Shown here: positions 51,180 to 61,511 of the stretch, one piece after another
How positions within the stretch are numbered: the first letter of the stretch is position 1
Layout: every line of letters starts with the position of its first letter
Assembly: GCA_951812655.1 (NCBI GenBank)
Contig: OX638319.1
Coordinates: 434,001 to 498,000, forward strand
Source of the DNA: an uncultured Candidatus Nitrosopumilus sp.
GTDB taxonomy: Archaea > Thermoproteota > Nitrososphaeria > Nitrososphaerales > Nitrosopumilaceae
DNA length: 64,000 nt
Direction of reading: 5' to 3'
Notes under the pieces: model-generated
Told to the model about the DNA's origin: nothing
What the model saw: the letters and a program-made list of their open reading frames with translations, nothing else
The model's database searches: none
Program-made: the position numbers and the translations under genes

Positions 51180-51920
51180 CTAAAGTGGTTGTGTTGTAGG
51201 TCGTATCAAAATCTCGTTTACATTTACATGTGATGGAGAATCAACAGCATAGAGAATTGCATTCGCAATATCCTCTGCTTGCAAGGATTCCATCTTCTTC
51301 GCATTTTCAACAAATCCCTGCAAGGACTCATCAGTAATGGTTTGATTTAGTTCTGTTGCAACAACGCCTGGTTCGATACTGGTTACTCGAATATTAGATC
51401 GGGCACTAAATTCTTGTCTCAATCCCTCAGTAAATGCGGCAACAGCAAACTTGGTTGCACAATATACACTGCCACCTGCAAAAACGACTCTTCCAGCCAC
51501 AGATGAAAGATTGACAATATGTCCTGATTTCTTTTCTTTCATATGTGAGATAACAGCACCCGTTGAGTACAAAACCCCCTTTATGTTAACATCTACCATT
51601 CTGTCCCACTCATCAACTTTCAAATTTTTGAATAAGCTCAAAGGCATTAAACCAGCATTATTTACAAGAATATCAATTGAGCCCCATTTGTCTAAAACTG
51701 CTTTAGCAAAATTTTCACATTCTGATTTTTGTGTCACGTCTAATTTCTGAAAGAAAACTTCGCCGCCTTCAGATGAAATTTTGTTTGCGAGCTCTTCTAA
51801 TCTATCAACTCTTCTAGCGCCAATTGCAACCTTAACTCCAGCTTTTGATAACGCTAAGGCGGTGGCAGATCCAATCCCACTACTAGCACCAGTTATTATT
51901 GCAACTTTGCCATTGATCAT
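51180..51920 (-). CDS. Short-chain dehydrogenase/reductase
   Basis: A 246-residue classical SDR. It has the cofactor motif TGASSGIGSATA, NNAG (residues near 88-91), the catalytic Ser in NLSSVAG and the YCATK tetrad (Tyr and Lys), and the PG motif after IEPGVVATE. It reduces or oxidises an alcohol/ketone with NAD(P)H; the substrate is not predictable. It is the upstream member of the pair with the FAD oxidoreductase. Confidence 0.88.
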   Translation of the reverse strand: MINGKVAIITGASSGIGSATALALSKAGVKVAIGARRVDRLEELANKISSEGGEVFFQKLDVTQKSECENFAKAVLDKWGSIDILVNNAGLMPLSLFKNLKVDEWDRMVDVNIKGVLYSTGAVISHMKEKKSGHIVNLSSVAGRVVFAGGSVYCATKFAVAAFTEGLRQEFSARSNIRVTSIEPGVVATELNQTITDESLQGFVENAKKMESLQAEDIANAILYAVDSPSHVNVNEILIRPTTQPL

Positions 51921-52029
51921 CTAAATTCTAAAGTAAGCTTAATCTAAACATCGTAAAAACGTTTAGGCAGTTAGAAATTTCAAGTATAACACTGTCATCT
52001 TTATTAAAAGAAAATCAATACGAGATATT

Positions 52030-52251
52030 ATGGAATCAGAAAATTGTGCATATTGTGGAGATTTAACCGATATGCCATTTCAATGCAATTATTGTAAAGA
52101 TCCATTTTGTGCAGAACATAGGCTTCCTGAAGAACACAGATGCGTCAAACTTAGTCAAATTAGAGCAAAGAGGTTTGGGGAGAGAAAAGTAATAAGAGAT
52201 GGTGGACGAAACAAACCAAATATTTTAAAAAGAATTTTTAAGAGATTTTGA
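52030..52251 (+). CDS. AN1-type zinc finger protein
   Basis: A 73-residue protein with an AN1 zinc finger: CAYCGDLTDMPFQCNYC, FCAEHRLPEEHRC. All eight Cys/His ligands of two zinc sites are in place. The C-terminus is highly basic (RIFKRF). AN1 domains in archaea are small and of unknown function; in eukaryotes they relate to stress and ubiquitin. It converges with the membrane protein at 52254, with 2 bases between the genes. Confidence 0.82.
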   Translation: MESENCAYCGDLTDMPFQCNYCKDPFCAEHRLPEEHRCVKLSQIRAKRFGERKVIRDGGRNKPNILKRIFKRF

Positions 52252-52253
52252 GA

Positions 52254-52538
52254 TCAATAAGGACTCTTGTCCGGAGAGATCTTAGCACGCCTTCCCTGAT
52301 AAATTAGTGCCAAACCAAGTGCAAACATCACCATTGCGGTTAATGGAAAATTTTGTGGCGCTGGCAGGATAAACCAATAATAAATTCCAAATCCAATAGA
52401 TACAATTGCCTGAATCCATAATTTTATCCATTTTGGTGATTTGACTAGCCTACTAACAATCTCTACCAGAAAAATTCCTATGACAGGGTATATTGTGTAT
52501 AGTAAAAAATCAAACACTTCAACCCCAGTATGAGACAT
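52254..52538 (-). CDS. Small membrane protein
   Basis: A 94-residue protein with three probable membrane helices at about residues 8-27, 37-56 and 63-83 (IVSIGFGIYYWFILPAP and MVMFALGLALIYQG). The end is basic (RRAKISPDK). ATG at 52538 or 52544 can serve. No family recognised. It sits between the AN1 protein and the GINS gene, and is transcribed in the same direction as GINS. Confidence 0.5.
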   Translation of the reverse strand: MSHTGVEVFDFLLYTIYPVIGIFLVEIVSRLVKSPKWIKLWIQAIVSIGFGIYYWFILPAPQNFPLTAMVMFALGLALIYQGRRAKISPDKSPY

Positions 52539-52569
52539 AAACAATGAGATGTTTAGGTATAATTTCTAC

Positions 52570-53127
52570 TTAATCTTCCCAACGAATTTTTGCGGCAACG
52601 TTTTTTGCAATTAATGCCTGAGCGTTTTCATACGGAATTGTGGCTATATCTTCGGTTTTAAAGGGACCGTATTTTTCGAGATCAACACCAATAATTTCAT
52701 CTACGTCATTAAGAAATCTGACGACGATTTTCTTAGTTTTATGGTTTTGAGCTAATGATTCAAGAAATTTGGATTTTCCATTAACCATTGCAGAAAGAAT
52801 CATCTCCACTCGCTCTTTTTGATCTTCCTGTGAATCCAGAATGAATTTTTCTTCATCCAAAAGATTGCCAATTTCTAATTCTGGAGTATTTGAGATTTTA
52901 TCCAGTCTAATTTTCACCAGCAGTGATGTGAGTTCTGTAGTCATTTCTATTAAATTATTTTTAATTTTGCTTTCAACACCATCAAATTCTTGTTTTCTCA
53001 GACCTCCTATGAAATCAGCTAGACTTCTGTAAAAATTTGGGTCAATTTCCAAAAGGGAATCATTTTCAGTTTCACGTAAAACCGTCTGATGCAATAAGCC
53101 AATATCGATTACAGGGGATTCAGACAT
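52570..53127 (-). CDS. GINS complex subunit (Gins51-like)
   Basis: A 185-residue replication protein of the archaeal GINS family, which joins MCM in the replicative helicase. The N-terminal helical domain is followed by the typical B-domain DLEKYGPFKTEDIATIPYENA-like motif near residues 148-170. In archaea with one Gins51-type protein it forms homotetramers; other archaea also carry Gins23. The PCNA and PolD genes are in the same window but not adjacent. Confidence 0.82.
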   Translation of the reverse strand: MSESPVIDIGLLHQTVLRETENDSLLEIDPNFYRSLADFIGGLRKQEFDGVESKIKNNLIEMTTELTSLLVKIRLDKISNTPELEIGNLLDEEKFILDSQEDQKERVEMILSAMVNGKSKFLESLAQNHKTKKIVVRFLNDVDEIIGVDLEKYGPFKTEDIATIPYENAQALIAKNVAAKIRWED

Positions 53128-53181
53128 TTCTTACCTAATCCTTAAATGGCTGATGTATTTGTGTTTGATTGAAGTATAAAA

Positions 53182-54642
53182 TTGCCATATAAAGTCAGTC
53201 ACGGTAAAGCAATCCAAGTAGGATACTCACCGGATGAGGTTTTCTCGAGAATTCAGCACGAGGGTATTCAGTTTATTGATTTACAATTTACAGGTCTTAC
53301 AGGTCATTTCCATCATACCACAATATCTGCAAATACTTTTACTCCTGAACAAATGAGAGATGGATTGCCCAAGTTGGATGGTTCGTCCATTGTTGGTTTT
53401 GCAGATATTAATGATTCAGATCTTCTTCTCAAACCAGATCCAAACACATTTGCAATAATTCCCTGGATGACAGAAAATAAAACAGCTAGACTACTTTGTG
53501 ATGTCTATTGGGGGGAAGATAGAGGAAGACTATCAAAGGATCCCAGGGGAATTTCACAAAAAGCGGAAGAATATGTAAAATCGCAGGGATTTGATTTTAG
53601 CACGTGGGGACCAGAAGTTGAATTCTTTGTTTTTGATAAAGTTCATTGGGACGTTCTAACGCCATATAAGGGTCAATCATACTCTATTGAATCAAAAGAA
53701 GCTCCATGGAGTCAATCTGGAGATGGATATCCAATGGGATTACAAGAAGGATATTATCCAACAACGCCTGCTGATACACTTACACCGTACAGAAACGAAT
53801 GTGTCAATATTCTCAGTCAAAATTTTGGAATTTTATGTGATAATCATCACCATGAAGTTGCTACTGCAGGACAATGTGAGATTGATATCAAATACGACTA
53901 CATGACAAATGCTGCAGATGCTGCACAATCATACAAATACGTGATTAAGAACGTTGCACAAAAATATGGAAAAGTTGCAACGTGTATGCCAAAACCAATT
54001 GCAATGGATTCGGGTTCTGGAATGCATGTTAATGTCAGCTTATGGAAGGGACAAGAAAATGCGTTTTATGATCCAAACGATGAGATTGAGTTGAGTCAAC
54101 TTGGAAGATATTTTTGTGGCGGAATTATCAGTCACGCAAAAGCACTATCTGCAATATGTAATCCAACGACTAACTCATATCACAGATTAGTACCAGGATA
54201 CGAAGCACCCGCATACATTGCGTGGAGTTCTGGAAATCGTTCTGCAATTGTGAGAGTTCCAAAACATCTCAAAGGGAAAAATTATTCCAATCTTAAAAGA
54301 CTTGAATTCAGAGCGCCTGATCCTTCGTCAAATCCATATCTTGTATTTGCAGCGGTTACGGCAGCTGGAATGGACGGAGTGAAGAAAAAGATGGATCCTG
54401 GAGATGAAGTTCGTGACGACATATTCAAAATGACTAAATCGGACAGGGCCAAGAGAGGAATAGGTGTACTTCCAAAGAGTCTAGGTGAAGCATTAGACGA
54501 ATTAGAAAGCGACAGAAAATTCCTTAATCCTATTTACACTAATGATGTGGTTGACAAAATCATCGAGCTTGAGAGAAGAGATCAACGTGAAATATCCATC
54601 AGACCGCATCCACATGAATTTTATCTATATTTTGATGTCTAG
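53182..54642 (+). CDS. glnA: Glutamine synthetase, type I (second copy)
   Basis: A 486-residue GS that shares the same motifs as the copy at 37260 (GPEVEFFVFD, EVATAGQCEIDIKYD, GMHVNVSLWKG, GNRSAIVRVPK) but is clearly divergent. The start is TTG at 53182; the N-terminus is longer by a few residues. Two GS genes in one thaumarchaeal genome may differ in ammonia affinity or expression. No PII or ammonium transporter gene is adjacent. It converges with a small membrane gene, overlapping by 4 bases. Confidence 0.92.
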   Translation: MPYKVSHGKAIQVGYSPDEVFSRIQHEGIQFIDLQFTGLTGHFHHTTISANTFTPEQMRDGLPKLDGSSIVGFADINDSDLLLKPDPNTFAIIPWMTENKTARLLCDVYWGEDRGRLSKDPRGISQKAEEYVKSQGFDFSTWGPEVEFFVFDKVHWDVLTPYKGQSYSIESKEAPWSQSGDGYPMGLQEGYYPTTPADTLTPYRNECVNILSQNFGILCDNHHHEVATAGQCEIDIKYDYMTNAADAAQSYKYVIKNVAQKYGKVATCMPKPIAMDSGSGMHVNVSLWKGQENAFYDPNDEIELSQLGRYFCGGIISHAKALSAICNPTTNSYHRLVPGYEAPAYIAWSSGNRSAIVRVPKHLKGKNYSNLKRLEFRAPDPSSNPYLVFAAVTAAGMDGVKKKMDPGDEVRDDIFKMTKSDRAKRGIGVLPKSLGEALDELESDRKFLNPIYTNDVVDKIIELERRDQREISIRPHPHEFYLYFDV

Positions 54643-54953
54643 ATTCTTCCAGTAAATTGAAAGATGTAGAACAGTGAAACCATTATCAAAATAAATCCTG
54701 CAAATAGAAATATCATTTTTTTATTTTCGGATGTTGCAGCTTTGAATAATAAAATACCACCTGCAAGACCCAAAAACAATATCAAGACACCACCGATCAC
54801 TACATCAAAGCTAGTATTAGTAATAAGAGGATGGAAAAATCCTGCAAGCAATGCAAAAAATACAATCAAGTAGACATATTTGAAACTGGCAAATAACTTG
54901 GAATAAATTTGGCTCAACGTTGTTTGATTGGTTTGATTATAAATTAAAATCAT
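54639..54953 (-). CDS. Small membrane protein
   Basis: A 104-residue protein with three probable membrane helices at about residues 27-45 (YVYLIVFFALLAGFFHP), 52-72 (VIGGVLILFLGLAGGILLF) and 80-100 (KMIFLFAGFILIMVSLFYI). The N-terminus is Thr/Ser-rich and soluble. Family not recognised. It lies between glnA (4-base convergent overlap) and the thermosome gene and is in the same orientation as the latter. Confidence 0.5.
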   Translation of the reverse strand: MILIYNQTNQTTLSQIYSKLFASFKYVYLIVFFALLAGFFHPLITNTSFDVVIGGVLILFLGLAGGILLFKAATSENKKMIFLFAGFILIMVSLFYIFQFTGRI

Positions 54954-54972
54954 GAAAAACGCTCAAAATAAT

Positions 54973-56691
54973 TTACATCATTCCGCCCATATCTGGCATT
55001 CCGCCCATGCCTCCCATACCAGGTGGCATTCCGCCCATGCCTCCCATATCAGGTGGCATTCCGCCCATTTCACCTCCTCCGCCAGGAGGTCCACCGGGAG
55101 ATTTCTGAGTGGCAATTACATCATCGATTCTTAGAATCATGCATGCAGCCTCAGCAGCAGCAGAAACAATTTGGAGTTTAACTGCAAGAGGTTCGATAAT
55201 GTCACTAGACTTCATATTGGCAATTTTTGCTTTCATAACATCAATTCCAGTCCATTTGTCTCCTTTTTGTTGTTTAGAACGAAGAACTGTTAGCGTGTCA
55301 ATTGGATCCATTCCGGCATTTTCAGCAAGAGTAATTGGAATCTCTTCTAGGGCATCAGCAAACTTTTCTGCTGCAAGTTGCTCCCTACCTTCTAACGATT
55401 TTGCCCAGCCTTTGATCTTCGTTGCTGCATAAGTTTCAGGAGCACCGCCACCCGCAACAACTTCTGGTTTTTCAATTACATCTTTTACGACCATTAACGC
55501 ATCATGAACAGAACGCTCAACTTCATCCACTACTCTTTGTGAACCTCCACGAAGCAGCAAAGTTACAGCCTTAGGATGCTTGCATCCTTCAACAAATACC
55601 CATTTATCTTCTTCAATTTTTCTCTCTTCAACAAGTTCAGCAATTCCGAGATCTTTTTCAAAGAGATCATCAAGGTTTGTTACTATTCTAGCACCCGTTG
55701 CTTTTGCAAGTTTTGTGAGATCACTCTCTTTAATTCGCCTAACTGCAATAATACCAGCTTTTGCCAGATAATGTTGAGCCATATCATCTAATCCCTTTTG
55801 ACACAAAACGACATTTGCACCAGAGCCAATTACTTTGTCAACCATTGTTTTCAACATTCTGTTTTCTTCATCAAGAAATGATTTCAATTGTTGAGGATTT
55901 GAGATGTTGATTTTGGCATCAGTTTCAGTTTTACTTATTTCTAAAGCAGTGTTAATTAACGCGATTTTGGCATCAGAAATGCTTCTAGGCATTCCGCCAT
56001 GTACAATTTCTTTGTCAAGAACGATTCCTTGAATGATCATGGAATCCTTTATTGAACCACCCGCCTTTTTTTCTACTTTAATGTCATCAATATCAACATC
56101 ATAAGAATCATCATTCTTTTCTGAAATTGCAAGTACTGATTTTACAATAATGTCTGCAAGCTGATTAGAATCTTTTCTAACAAGCTTAGTTTGCATTGAA
56201 GTCTTCGCAACTTTGTTTAAGATATTTTTATCATTTGCTGAAATGGTATCTGCAATACTTTCAAGATACTCTTTTGCCTTCCTTGAGGCTTTTCTATAAC
56301 CGTCAACAATAATCGTTGGGTGTACATCCTGATCTATCAACGATTCAGCTTGTGAAAGTAAAGCACCTGCTAAAACGACAGCAGAGGTCGTACCGTCTCC
56401 TACCTCATTATCCGTAGTTTTAGATATTTCAACTAGCATTTTTGCTGCTGGGTGCTGAACATCGATTTCCTTTAGAATCGTAGCACCATCGTTTGTAATT
56501 GTAACGTCACCAAGGGAATCTACCAACATTTTATCCATTCCACGAGGACCTAGGCTGCTATGAACAATTTCAGCGATAATTTTAGCTGCAGCAACATTGT
56601 TCTTTTGTGCTTCTCTACCTTTGGTTTCTGAACCACCTTCTTTAAGAAGAACAACTGGCATATTTCCCTTTGAAGTTGCTTGCATACCCAT
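54973..56691 (-). CDS. thsA: Thermosome subunit (group II chaperonin)
   Basis: A 572-residue chaperonin subunit that folds proteins in an ATP-driven, built-in-lid double ring. Signatures include GRDAQ-like [25 protein letters not shown], the ATP motif [12 protein letters not shown] and VVAGGGAPE. The C-terminal tail is Gly-Met-rich (GGMGGMPP repeats), pointing into the cavity. The ATG at 56691 is chosen because a TATAAAAGG box lies 28 bases upstream; longer starts to 56709 are less likely. Confidence 0.95.
   Translation of the reverse strand: MGMQATSKGNMPVVLLKEGGSETKGREAQKNNVAAAKIIAEIVHSSLGPRGMDKMLVDSLGDVTITNDGATILKEIDVQHPAAKMLVEISKTTDNEVGDGTTSAVVLAGALLSQAESLIDQDVHPTIIVDGYRKASRKAKEYLESIADTISANDKNILNKVAKTSMQTKLVRKDSNQLADIIVKSVLAISEKNDDSYDVDIDDIKVEKKAGGSIKDSMIIQGIVLDKEIVHGGMPRSISDAKIALINTALEISKTETDAKINISNPQQLKSFLDEENRMLKTMVDKVIGSGANVVLCQKGLDDMAQHYLAKAGIIAVRRIKESDLTKLAKATGARIVTNLDDLFEKDLGIAELVEERKIEEDKWVFVEGCKHPKAVTLLLRGGSQRVVDEVERSVHDALMVVKDVIEKPEVVAGGGAPETYAATKIKGWAKSLEGREQLAAEKFADALEEIPITLAENAGMDPIDTLTVLRSKQQKGDKWTGIDVMKAKIANMKSSDIIEPLAVKLQIVSAAAEAACMILRIDDVIATQKSPGGPPGGGGEMGGMPPDMGGMGGMPPGMGGMGGMPDMGGMM
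54995..55075 (-). repeat. Tandem 30-bp repeat in the thermosome 3' end
   Basis: Two full copies (54995-55024, 55025-55054) and a partial third of a 30-base unit encode the Gly-Gly-Met-Pro-Pro-rich tail. The copies differ by a single base or so, so copy number may vary between strains by slippage. Such Gly-Met tails are a normal feature of group II chaperonins. Confidence 0.8.
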
Positions 56692-56713
56692 AAATCGAAA
56701 AACTACCAATTCC

Positions 56714-56724
56714 CCTTTTATACC
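56714..56724 (-). promoter_or_regulatory. TATA box of the thermosome gene
   Basis: Minus-strand GGTATAAAAGG, about 28 bases before the ATG at 56691, fits a strong archaeal leaderless promoter. Confidence 0.6.
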
Positions 56725-56794
56725 TTCCAGATCAGAGCAGATAGATTGAAGAGAGTATCGGTGTTTTTAAATTGGGAAAATCAAATTACAAGGC

Positions 56795-58117
56795 ATGGTC
56801 AAGTCACAAAACAGAGAATCTTATAATAAAATTTTTGCAAAATTAAAAGAACATCACAAATGGTTTGAAAATTCAATTCCGTTGATTGCAAGTGAAAATA
56901 TTCCCAGTCCGGCAGTTAGAGAGGCGATAATATCTGACTTTGGGAACAGATATGCTGAAGGATGGCCAGGTGAGAGAGTTTACGCTGGTTGTGTCTACAT
57001 TGATGATGTTGAGTTTGAATGTATGAAGCTGGCCAAAAAGCTGTTCAAAGCAAAATTTGCGGATGTAAGACCAATTTCAGGAGTTGTTGCAAACTTGGCA
57101 GTGTATTCAGCATTTACAAATCCAGGAGATACAATGTTGGCACCCTCAATTCCCGCAGGTGGACATATTTCACATGGTAAAAGAGAACATTCTGGAACTG
57201 CAGGATTGGTTCACGGATTGGAGATAGAATTCTATCCTTTTGATGCTGAAGAAATGACGATTGACATAGATAAGACCAAACAAAAAGTTAAAGATCTCAA
57301 AAAAGCAAATCGTCTTCCAAAAATGGCAATGTTTGGTGGTTCTTTGTTCTTATTTCCACACCCTGTCAAAGAATTATCTGATTTTCTAAAGGATTATGGC
57401 ATGCACATCAATTATGATGCTGCTCATGTTGCAGGATTGATTGGAGGAGGAAAATTTCAGGATCCTTTGCGAGAAGGGGCAGATACAATGACTATGAGCA
57501 CTCACAAGACTTTGTTTGGACCTCAAGGAGGACTCGTACTAGGTTCAAAAGAACATGAAGAGGTGATCAAGAAAGCAACCTTTCCTGGTCTTACCAGTAG
57601 TCATCATATTCATCACATGGCTGGAAAAGCAGTGGCTTTTGCGGAAGCCTTGGAGTATGGAAAAGATTATGCAGCTGAGGTAATCAAAAATGCAAAGATA
57701 TTCGCAGAAGCCTTGAGCGATATGGGATTCAAAGTGTTGGGTGAAAGTAGGGGCTTTACAAAATCACATCAAATTGCTGTAAACGTTTTAGATTATTCTG
57801 ATGGAGGAAAAGTTGAGGCTGATTTAGAAAAGGCAAACATCATTGTAAACAGACAGCTAATTCCGGGAGATATCAAGGCTGGAAGGAATTATTTCCATCC
57901 TGGTGGAATTAGATTAGGGGTTTCCGAAATCACAAGACTAGGAATGAAAAAGAACGAAATGCAGGAAATTGCGTCATACATCAAACAAGTAGTTATTGAC
58001 AAGAAGGAACCAAAGAAACTGCTTTCCAAAGTAAAAACATTCAGAAAGGATTATCAAAAAGTAAAGTTCTGCTTTGACAACAAATTGGGCGGTTACGAAT
58101 ACGTCAAGCTAAGATAG
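56795..58117 (+). CDS. glyA: Serine hydroxymethyltransferase
   Basis: Converts serine and tetrahydrofolate/methanopterin to glycine and a methylene carrier. The 440-residue protein begins with the SHMT pattern SIPLIASENIPSPAVREA, has RYAEGWPGERVYAGC, HVAGLIGGGKFQD and the PLP-Lys motif TMSTHKTLFGPQGG. Archaeal SHMTs are often methanopterin-dependent; the solitary MtrA-like protein at 19013 may also touch C1 metabolism. It converges with PolD large subunit 2 bases apart. Confidence 0.95.
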   Translation: MVKSQNRESYNKIFAKLKEHHKWFENSIPLIASENIPSPAVREAIISDFGNRYAEGWPGERVYAGCVYIDDVEFECMKLAKKLFKAKFADVRPISGVVANLAVYSAFTNPGDTMLAPSIPAGGHISHGKREHSGTAGLVHGLEIEFYPFDAEEMTIDIDKTKQKVKDLKKANRLPKMAMFGGSLFLFPHPVKELSDFLKDYGMHINYDAAHVAGLIGGGKFQDPLREGADTMTMSTHKTLFGPQGGLVLGSKEHEEVIKKATFPGLTSSHHIHHMAGKAVAFAEALEYGKDYAAEVIKNAKIFAEALSDMGFKVLGESRGFTKSHQIAVNVLDYSDGGKVEADLEKANIIVNRQLIPGDIKAGRNYFHPGGIRLGVSEITRLGMKKNEMQEIASYIKQVVIDKKEPKKLLSKVKTFRKDYQKVKFCFDNKLGGYEYVKLR

Positions 58118-58119
58118 AT

Positions 58120-61100
58120 TCACGCGTAATCAGTAAGTAGTGATTGATCACCCTTGCTCTTCCCAAACACTAGTTCAATTTCATCCGAAAGAGCATGAAT
58201 TCTGCCTTTTTGGTATTCGCCAACGTCGTATTTTTCAACCAATCTTTTTGCAAGTTTCAAATATTTTTCCACTGAACCTCTAGTAATGGTTGCAATCAAT
58301 TTATGACCACAAACACATGTTTGGATTAAAGGCATACGACGAAACGACTTTCCACATGCAGTACAGCGGAAACTTTGCCTGGCATATGCTCTAAGATTTC
58401 CCATCAGATCTGGAACCAAATGGGTAGAAATCACATTAGAAACTATTTCTGAAGTATTCACAGCATTGATTAATTCCGCATTTCTGACTTGCATATCAAA
58501 CTTGTCAAGCATTGAACCAAGCGTGGAATATGCACTTCTTGATTTCGAGGTGGTTAGTGATGAAGTTGAATGCGTAAAAAAATAATCGTAAAACTGTCTT
58601 TCAGTTTCAAGTCTGGATTTAATAATTTCTATCGAGGTGATATCAGAGGCTTTAACTTGTTTAAATGTAGACTCGAAGAATTCGAGAGGAAGTGTTTTTG
58701 TTACTTCAAGATTGTGTGCTTGTGGTTGGGATTCATGTGGTAATACGTGTGGTTGGACCAGTAATGGTGCATCCATCAATCCACCTATTCTATCAGATAG
58801 AAATTGCCTTGAGAAATTAAGAAGGCTGTCCATAAGCAGCATTATAGAATCGGCATCCCCGTCAGCGTCTCTTCTTTTGGCAGAATGCCAATTTGGAGTT
58901 CCAAAACAGACGTGTGTTTCAGTATATCCGATGATTCTTCCCACTATTCCTACTGACGTGTGAGGAGCTAACCCAATGATCAGATGTCCTACAAGATCTT
59001 TGGAATGCTTTACATTGTAAAATGCCGATTTACCATAGAATTTTTCTAACAGGACGTCGATGTATTTGCAAGTTGATACTAGATAGTTTCCACTTTCGTA
59101 GGGAATGATCACGTCCTGCATTCTAAGTTCAATGGTTTGATCAACGGATTCGATGGGATTACCATCAATATCATGAGAGTATCCAAGTTCCTTTAGCTTT
59201 TGAACAGAAGTCCCAATCCAAGAGGGTCTAAATTGAGTTAATGGAGAATTGGTGGCATCAAACCTGACGGTTCCATCCTTAAAAGTAGTTAACCCAAAGT
59301 TTTGTCTTACTAGTCCTTTTTCAAGAGGTTCGGCAATTTTATCTTGATTGATTAGTTCTTTTACTCCCTTAAATGGCTCCTTTGCACGAATTCCCATCTT
59401 TTCCTGAGCCAAAAGTAGTCTCATTTTTAATGGAAATTCTTTGTGAGAGTGAGCAGGTGCCTTTCGCTTACATTTTTCACAAAATGGTTCCTCAAGTGTA
59501 TCCCTGCAATTCGAACATCTAAAATTGACAGATGTTTTTGTACCACAGATCGAGCATTTTATTCCAATCGAAGGCTGATTACAAATTGAACAAAACCTAT
59601 TGTAAAGATTTGCAAAATAGTGTTCAGTTCTAGAGGCTTTCAGGAGGTCTCTGGTTGGTCCGCCTTTCTCGCTAACTGGAAATAGAACATGTGTTGCGGG
59701 TTTCATTTGTCTTGGTGCTGCCTTTTCAGGTCTTCCTATTCTGACCCCGATGCTTGTAGAGAACTTATTTTTGATTTGAATTCCGGAGGATTTTGTTAAT
59801 ATTTTTGGAACAGACGAATCAACAATGGCTGGTTTTTCTCTAAACAAAAGATTATAGAAAATTTTTACTTCTTGGTATTCCAATACTAATGAGTCATTCT
59901 CAACTTTGTGTGGAGTGCCCAAATTTTCAAGGATTTTTTTAACTTCAATTGGATATTCTATGGAGGATTCATTGGATATTTTTGGTTCTAAAAGCTTGGA
60001 AAGATCTTCTGAGGATACTTTATCCCAGAAATACAAGTAATGTGGATGTAGTGGGATTTTATAGTCACGCGATATCGTGATTGCCTCATCAATAGTAGGA
60101 ATATCATCCAAGAATTTTTTCAGAAATTGGTCATCTGATTGAGATTTTTGAATTTTTTGTTTTAAATCTTCAATCCAAAATTCTTCCACATAACCTGATG
60201 GTATCAATTGCGCATTATTTTCTAGAAAATCTCCAAATGAAATTAAAATGTCTCCCAAGTGTAGAATTTTTTCTATTTTGTTTTTGATTTCTAAACCGTG
60301 TTCAACGTCCCTAATTTTTACTACACTACCGTTGTTGAGACGTACGGTAGGCGTATCTATGGAGTCAACAAAAGCAATGGTTGCCCCTTTTCCAGGTACG
60401 TCGATTTTAACTTGTGTTCCTACCGCCACGGTATGATCAAGAATCTCGGCAATTACTGGATGGACTCCTACAGCAGCAAATCCAGTATTGCATGCTCTTC
60501 CATATCTCAGCCTAAATCCTCCTAGTTTGTTAGGCATTGACAATACTGATCTACCTGTAATTACTTCACGCATTCTTTTTGCGGCCGCATCCTCTTGATT
60601 GTCACCGGTCTGGACAGCACCTTTGAGATCGTTAAGCCATTCCCAGCCATCCAGATTGTATAATTCAATTCTTTTGAGGAGCTTTTTTGATCTACCAATC
60701 AATCCATCATTTAGTACACGAAGGGCTCCGCCCCTCACTCGATCAGTTTGGATTCTAGTCATGGATTTATGGTTGACGACTTCATATGGATCAGTATCAA
60801 CACCAGCTAGTTCTACTGGAAGGTTGGATATGACATGCTCAATGTCTTCATCCAAAATGTGAAATTGGAAGCTGCTCGCTTCCCTTTCATAGATTCTTAA
60901 CTCTTCGACGAATCTTCCAGTCTCATCATCAAACGAATTTGCCTGAAATTTGGAGAGACCAGCGATTTTTCTGACGTGATCCGCAATTAGCAAGGTAACT
61001 GCAGACTCCGTTCCACCTGCAGAACGCATTGGTCCGGCAATTGATACTGAAAGATACTCTGTTCCATCTTTATTTTTCTTAATTTTTACTTCACTGATTC

Positions 61101-61497
61101 CTTGTAATGGTGCGATGGTAACACCCTCAGTAATAATCGCTAATCCAACCCGTACTGCTAAATCCAATTTATCTTCCATAGTTGCATCCGGAAGACAGTA
61201 CTTGCCTAAAGCAATCTCTTTAGCTAAAATTAATGCAGATAATTCCTTTCCATTAATTTTTAGGATTTCTCTCAAAGGATCAGCGATGTCAATTTCATGC
61301 ATTTTTGCAACTCGATCTGCCAAATCAAACGCGATTTTAGGCTCAATTATGCCTGACGAATCAATTAGGCTGGATTTTGCTGATGCAGCATGCTCAAATA
61401 TGGAAAAAGTTTCGTTTGAAAGAGCGGAATAATAATCTAGATAGTATTTTGGCATTGCAATACCACTAATACGAGACATTGCATCATTTTCAGACAT
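58120..61497 (-). CDS. polC: DNA polymerase II (PolD) large subunit DP2
   Basis: The 1125-residue catalytic subunit of the archaeal replicative polymerase PolD. The active-site Asp pair lies in RRDADGDADSIMLL; C-terminal zinc modules appear as CSIC, CSNC and CEKC (around residue 640-690) and as CTACGKSF and CVCG near residue 1060. No intein or frameshift interrupts it. Together with PCNA (26610) and GINS (52570) it covers part of the replisome. GGGP synthase is 14 bases upstream on the same strand. Confidence 0.95.
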   Translation of the reverse strand: MSENDAMSRISGIAMPKYYLDYYSALSNETFSIFEHAASAKSSLIDSSGIIEPKIAFDLADRVAKMHEIDIADPLREILKINGKELSALILAKEIALGKYCLPDATMEDKLDLAVRVGLAIITEGVTIAPLQGISEVKIKKNKDGTEYLSVSIAGPMRSAGGTESAVTLLIADHVRKIAGLSKFQANSFDDETGRFVEELRIYEREASSFQFHILDEDIEHVISNLPVELAGVDTDPYEVVNHKSMTRIQTDRVRGGALRVLNDGLIGRSKKLLKRIELYNLDGWEWLNDLKGAVQTGDNQEDAAAKRMREVITGRSVLSMPNKLGGFRLRYGRACNTGFAAVGVHPVIAEILDHTVAVGTQVKIDVPGKGATIAFVDSIDTPTVRLNNGSVVKIRDVEHGLEIKNKIEKILHLGDILISFGDFLENNAQLIPSGYVEEFWIEDLKQKIQKSQSDDQFLKKFLDDIPTIDEAITISRDYKIPLHPHYLYFWDKVSSEDLSKLLEPKISNESSIEYPIEVKKILENLGTPHKVENDSLVLEYQEVKIFYNLLFREKPAIVDSSVPKILTKSSGIQIKNKFSTSIGVRIGRPEKAAPRQMKPATHVLFPVSEKGGPTRDLLKASRTEHYFANLYNRFCSICNQPSIGIKCSICGTKTSVNFRCSNCRDTLEEPFCEKCKRKAPAHSHKEFPLKMRLLLAQEKMGIRAKEPFKGVKELINQDKIAEPLEKGLVRQNFGLTTFKDGTVRFDATNSPLTQFRPSWIGTSVQKLKELGYSHDIDGNPIESVDQTIELRMQDVIIPYESGNYLVSTCKYIDVLLEKFYGKSAFYNVKHSKDLVGHLIIGLAPHTSVGIVGRIIGYTETHVCFGTPNWHSAKRRDADGDADSIMLLMDSLLNFSRQFLSDRIGGLMDAPLLVQPHVLPHESQPQAHNLEVTKTLPLEFFESTFKQVKASDITSIEIIKSRLETERQFYDYFFTHSTSSLTTSKSRSAYSTLGSMLDKFDMQVRNAELINAVNTSEIVSNVISTHLVPDLMGNLRAYARQSFRCTACGKSFRRMPLIQTCVCGHKLIATITRGSVEKYLKLAKRLVEKYDVGEYQKGRIHALSDEIELVFGKSKGDQSLLTDYA

Positions 61498-61511
61498 TAT
61501 ACTGTGAATTA

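Noticed and set aside
54952-55134. Plus-strand frame rich in HSAH/WHSAH repeats
   Set aside because: Shadow of the Gly-Met-rich tail of the thermosome on the other strand.
58120-61497. Intein in PolD large subunit
   Set aside because: The protein has normal length (1125 residues) and continuous motifs; no intein-specific blocks seen.
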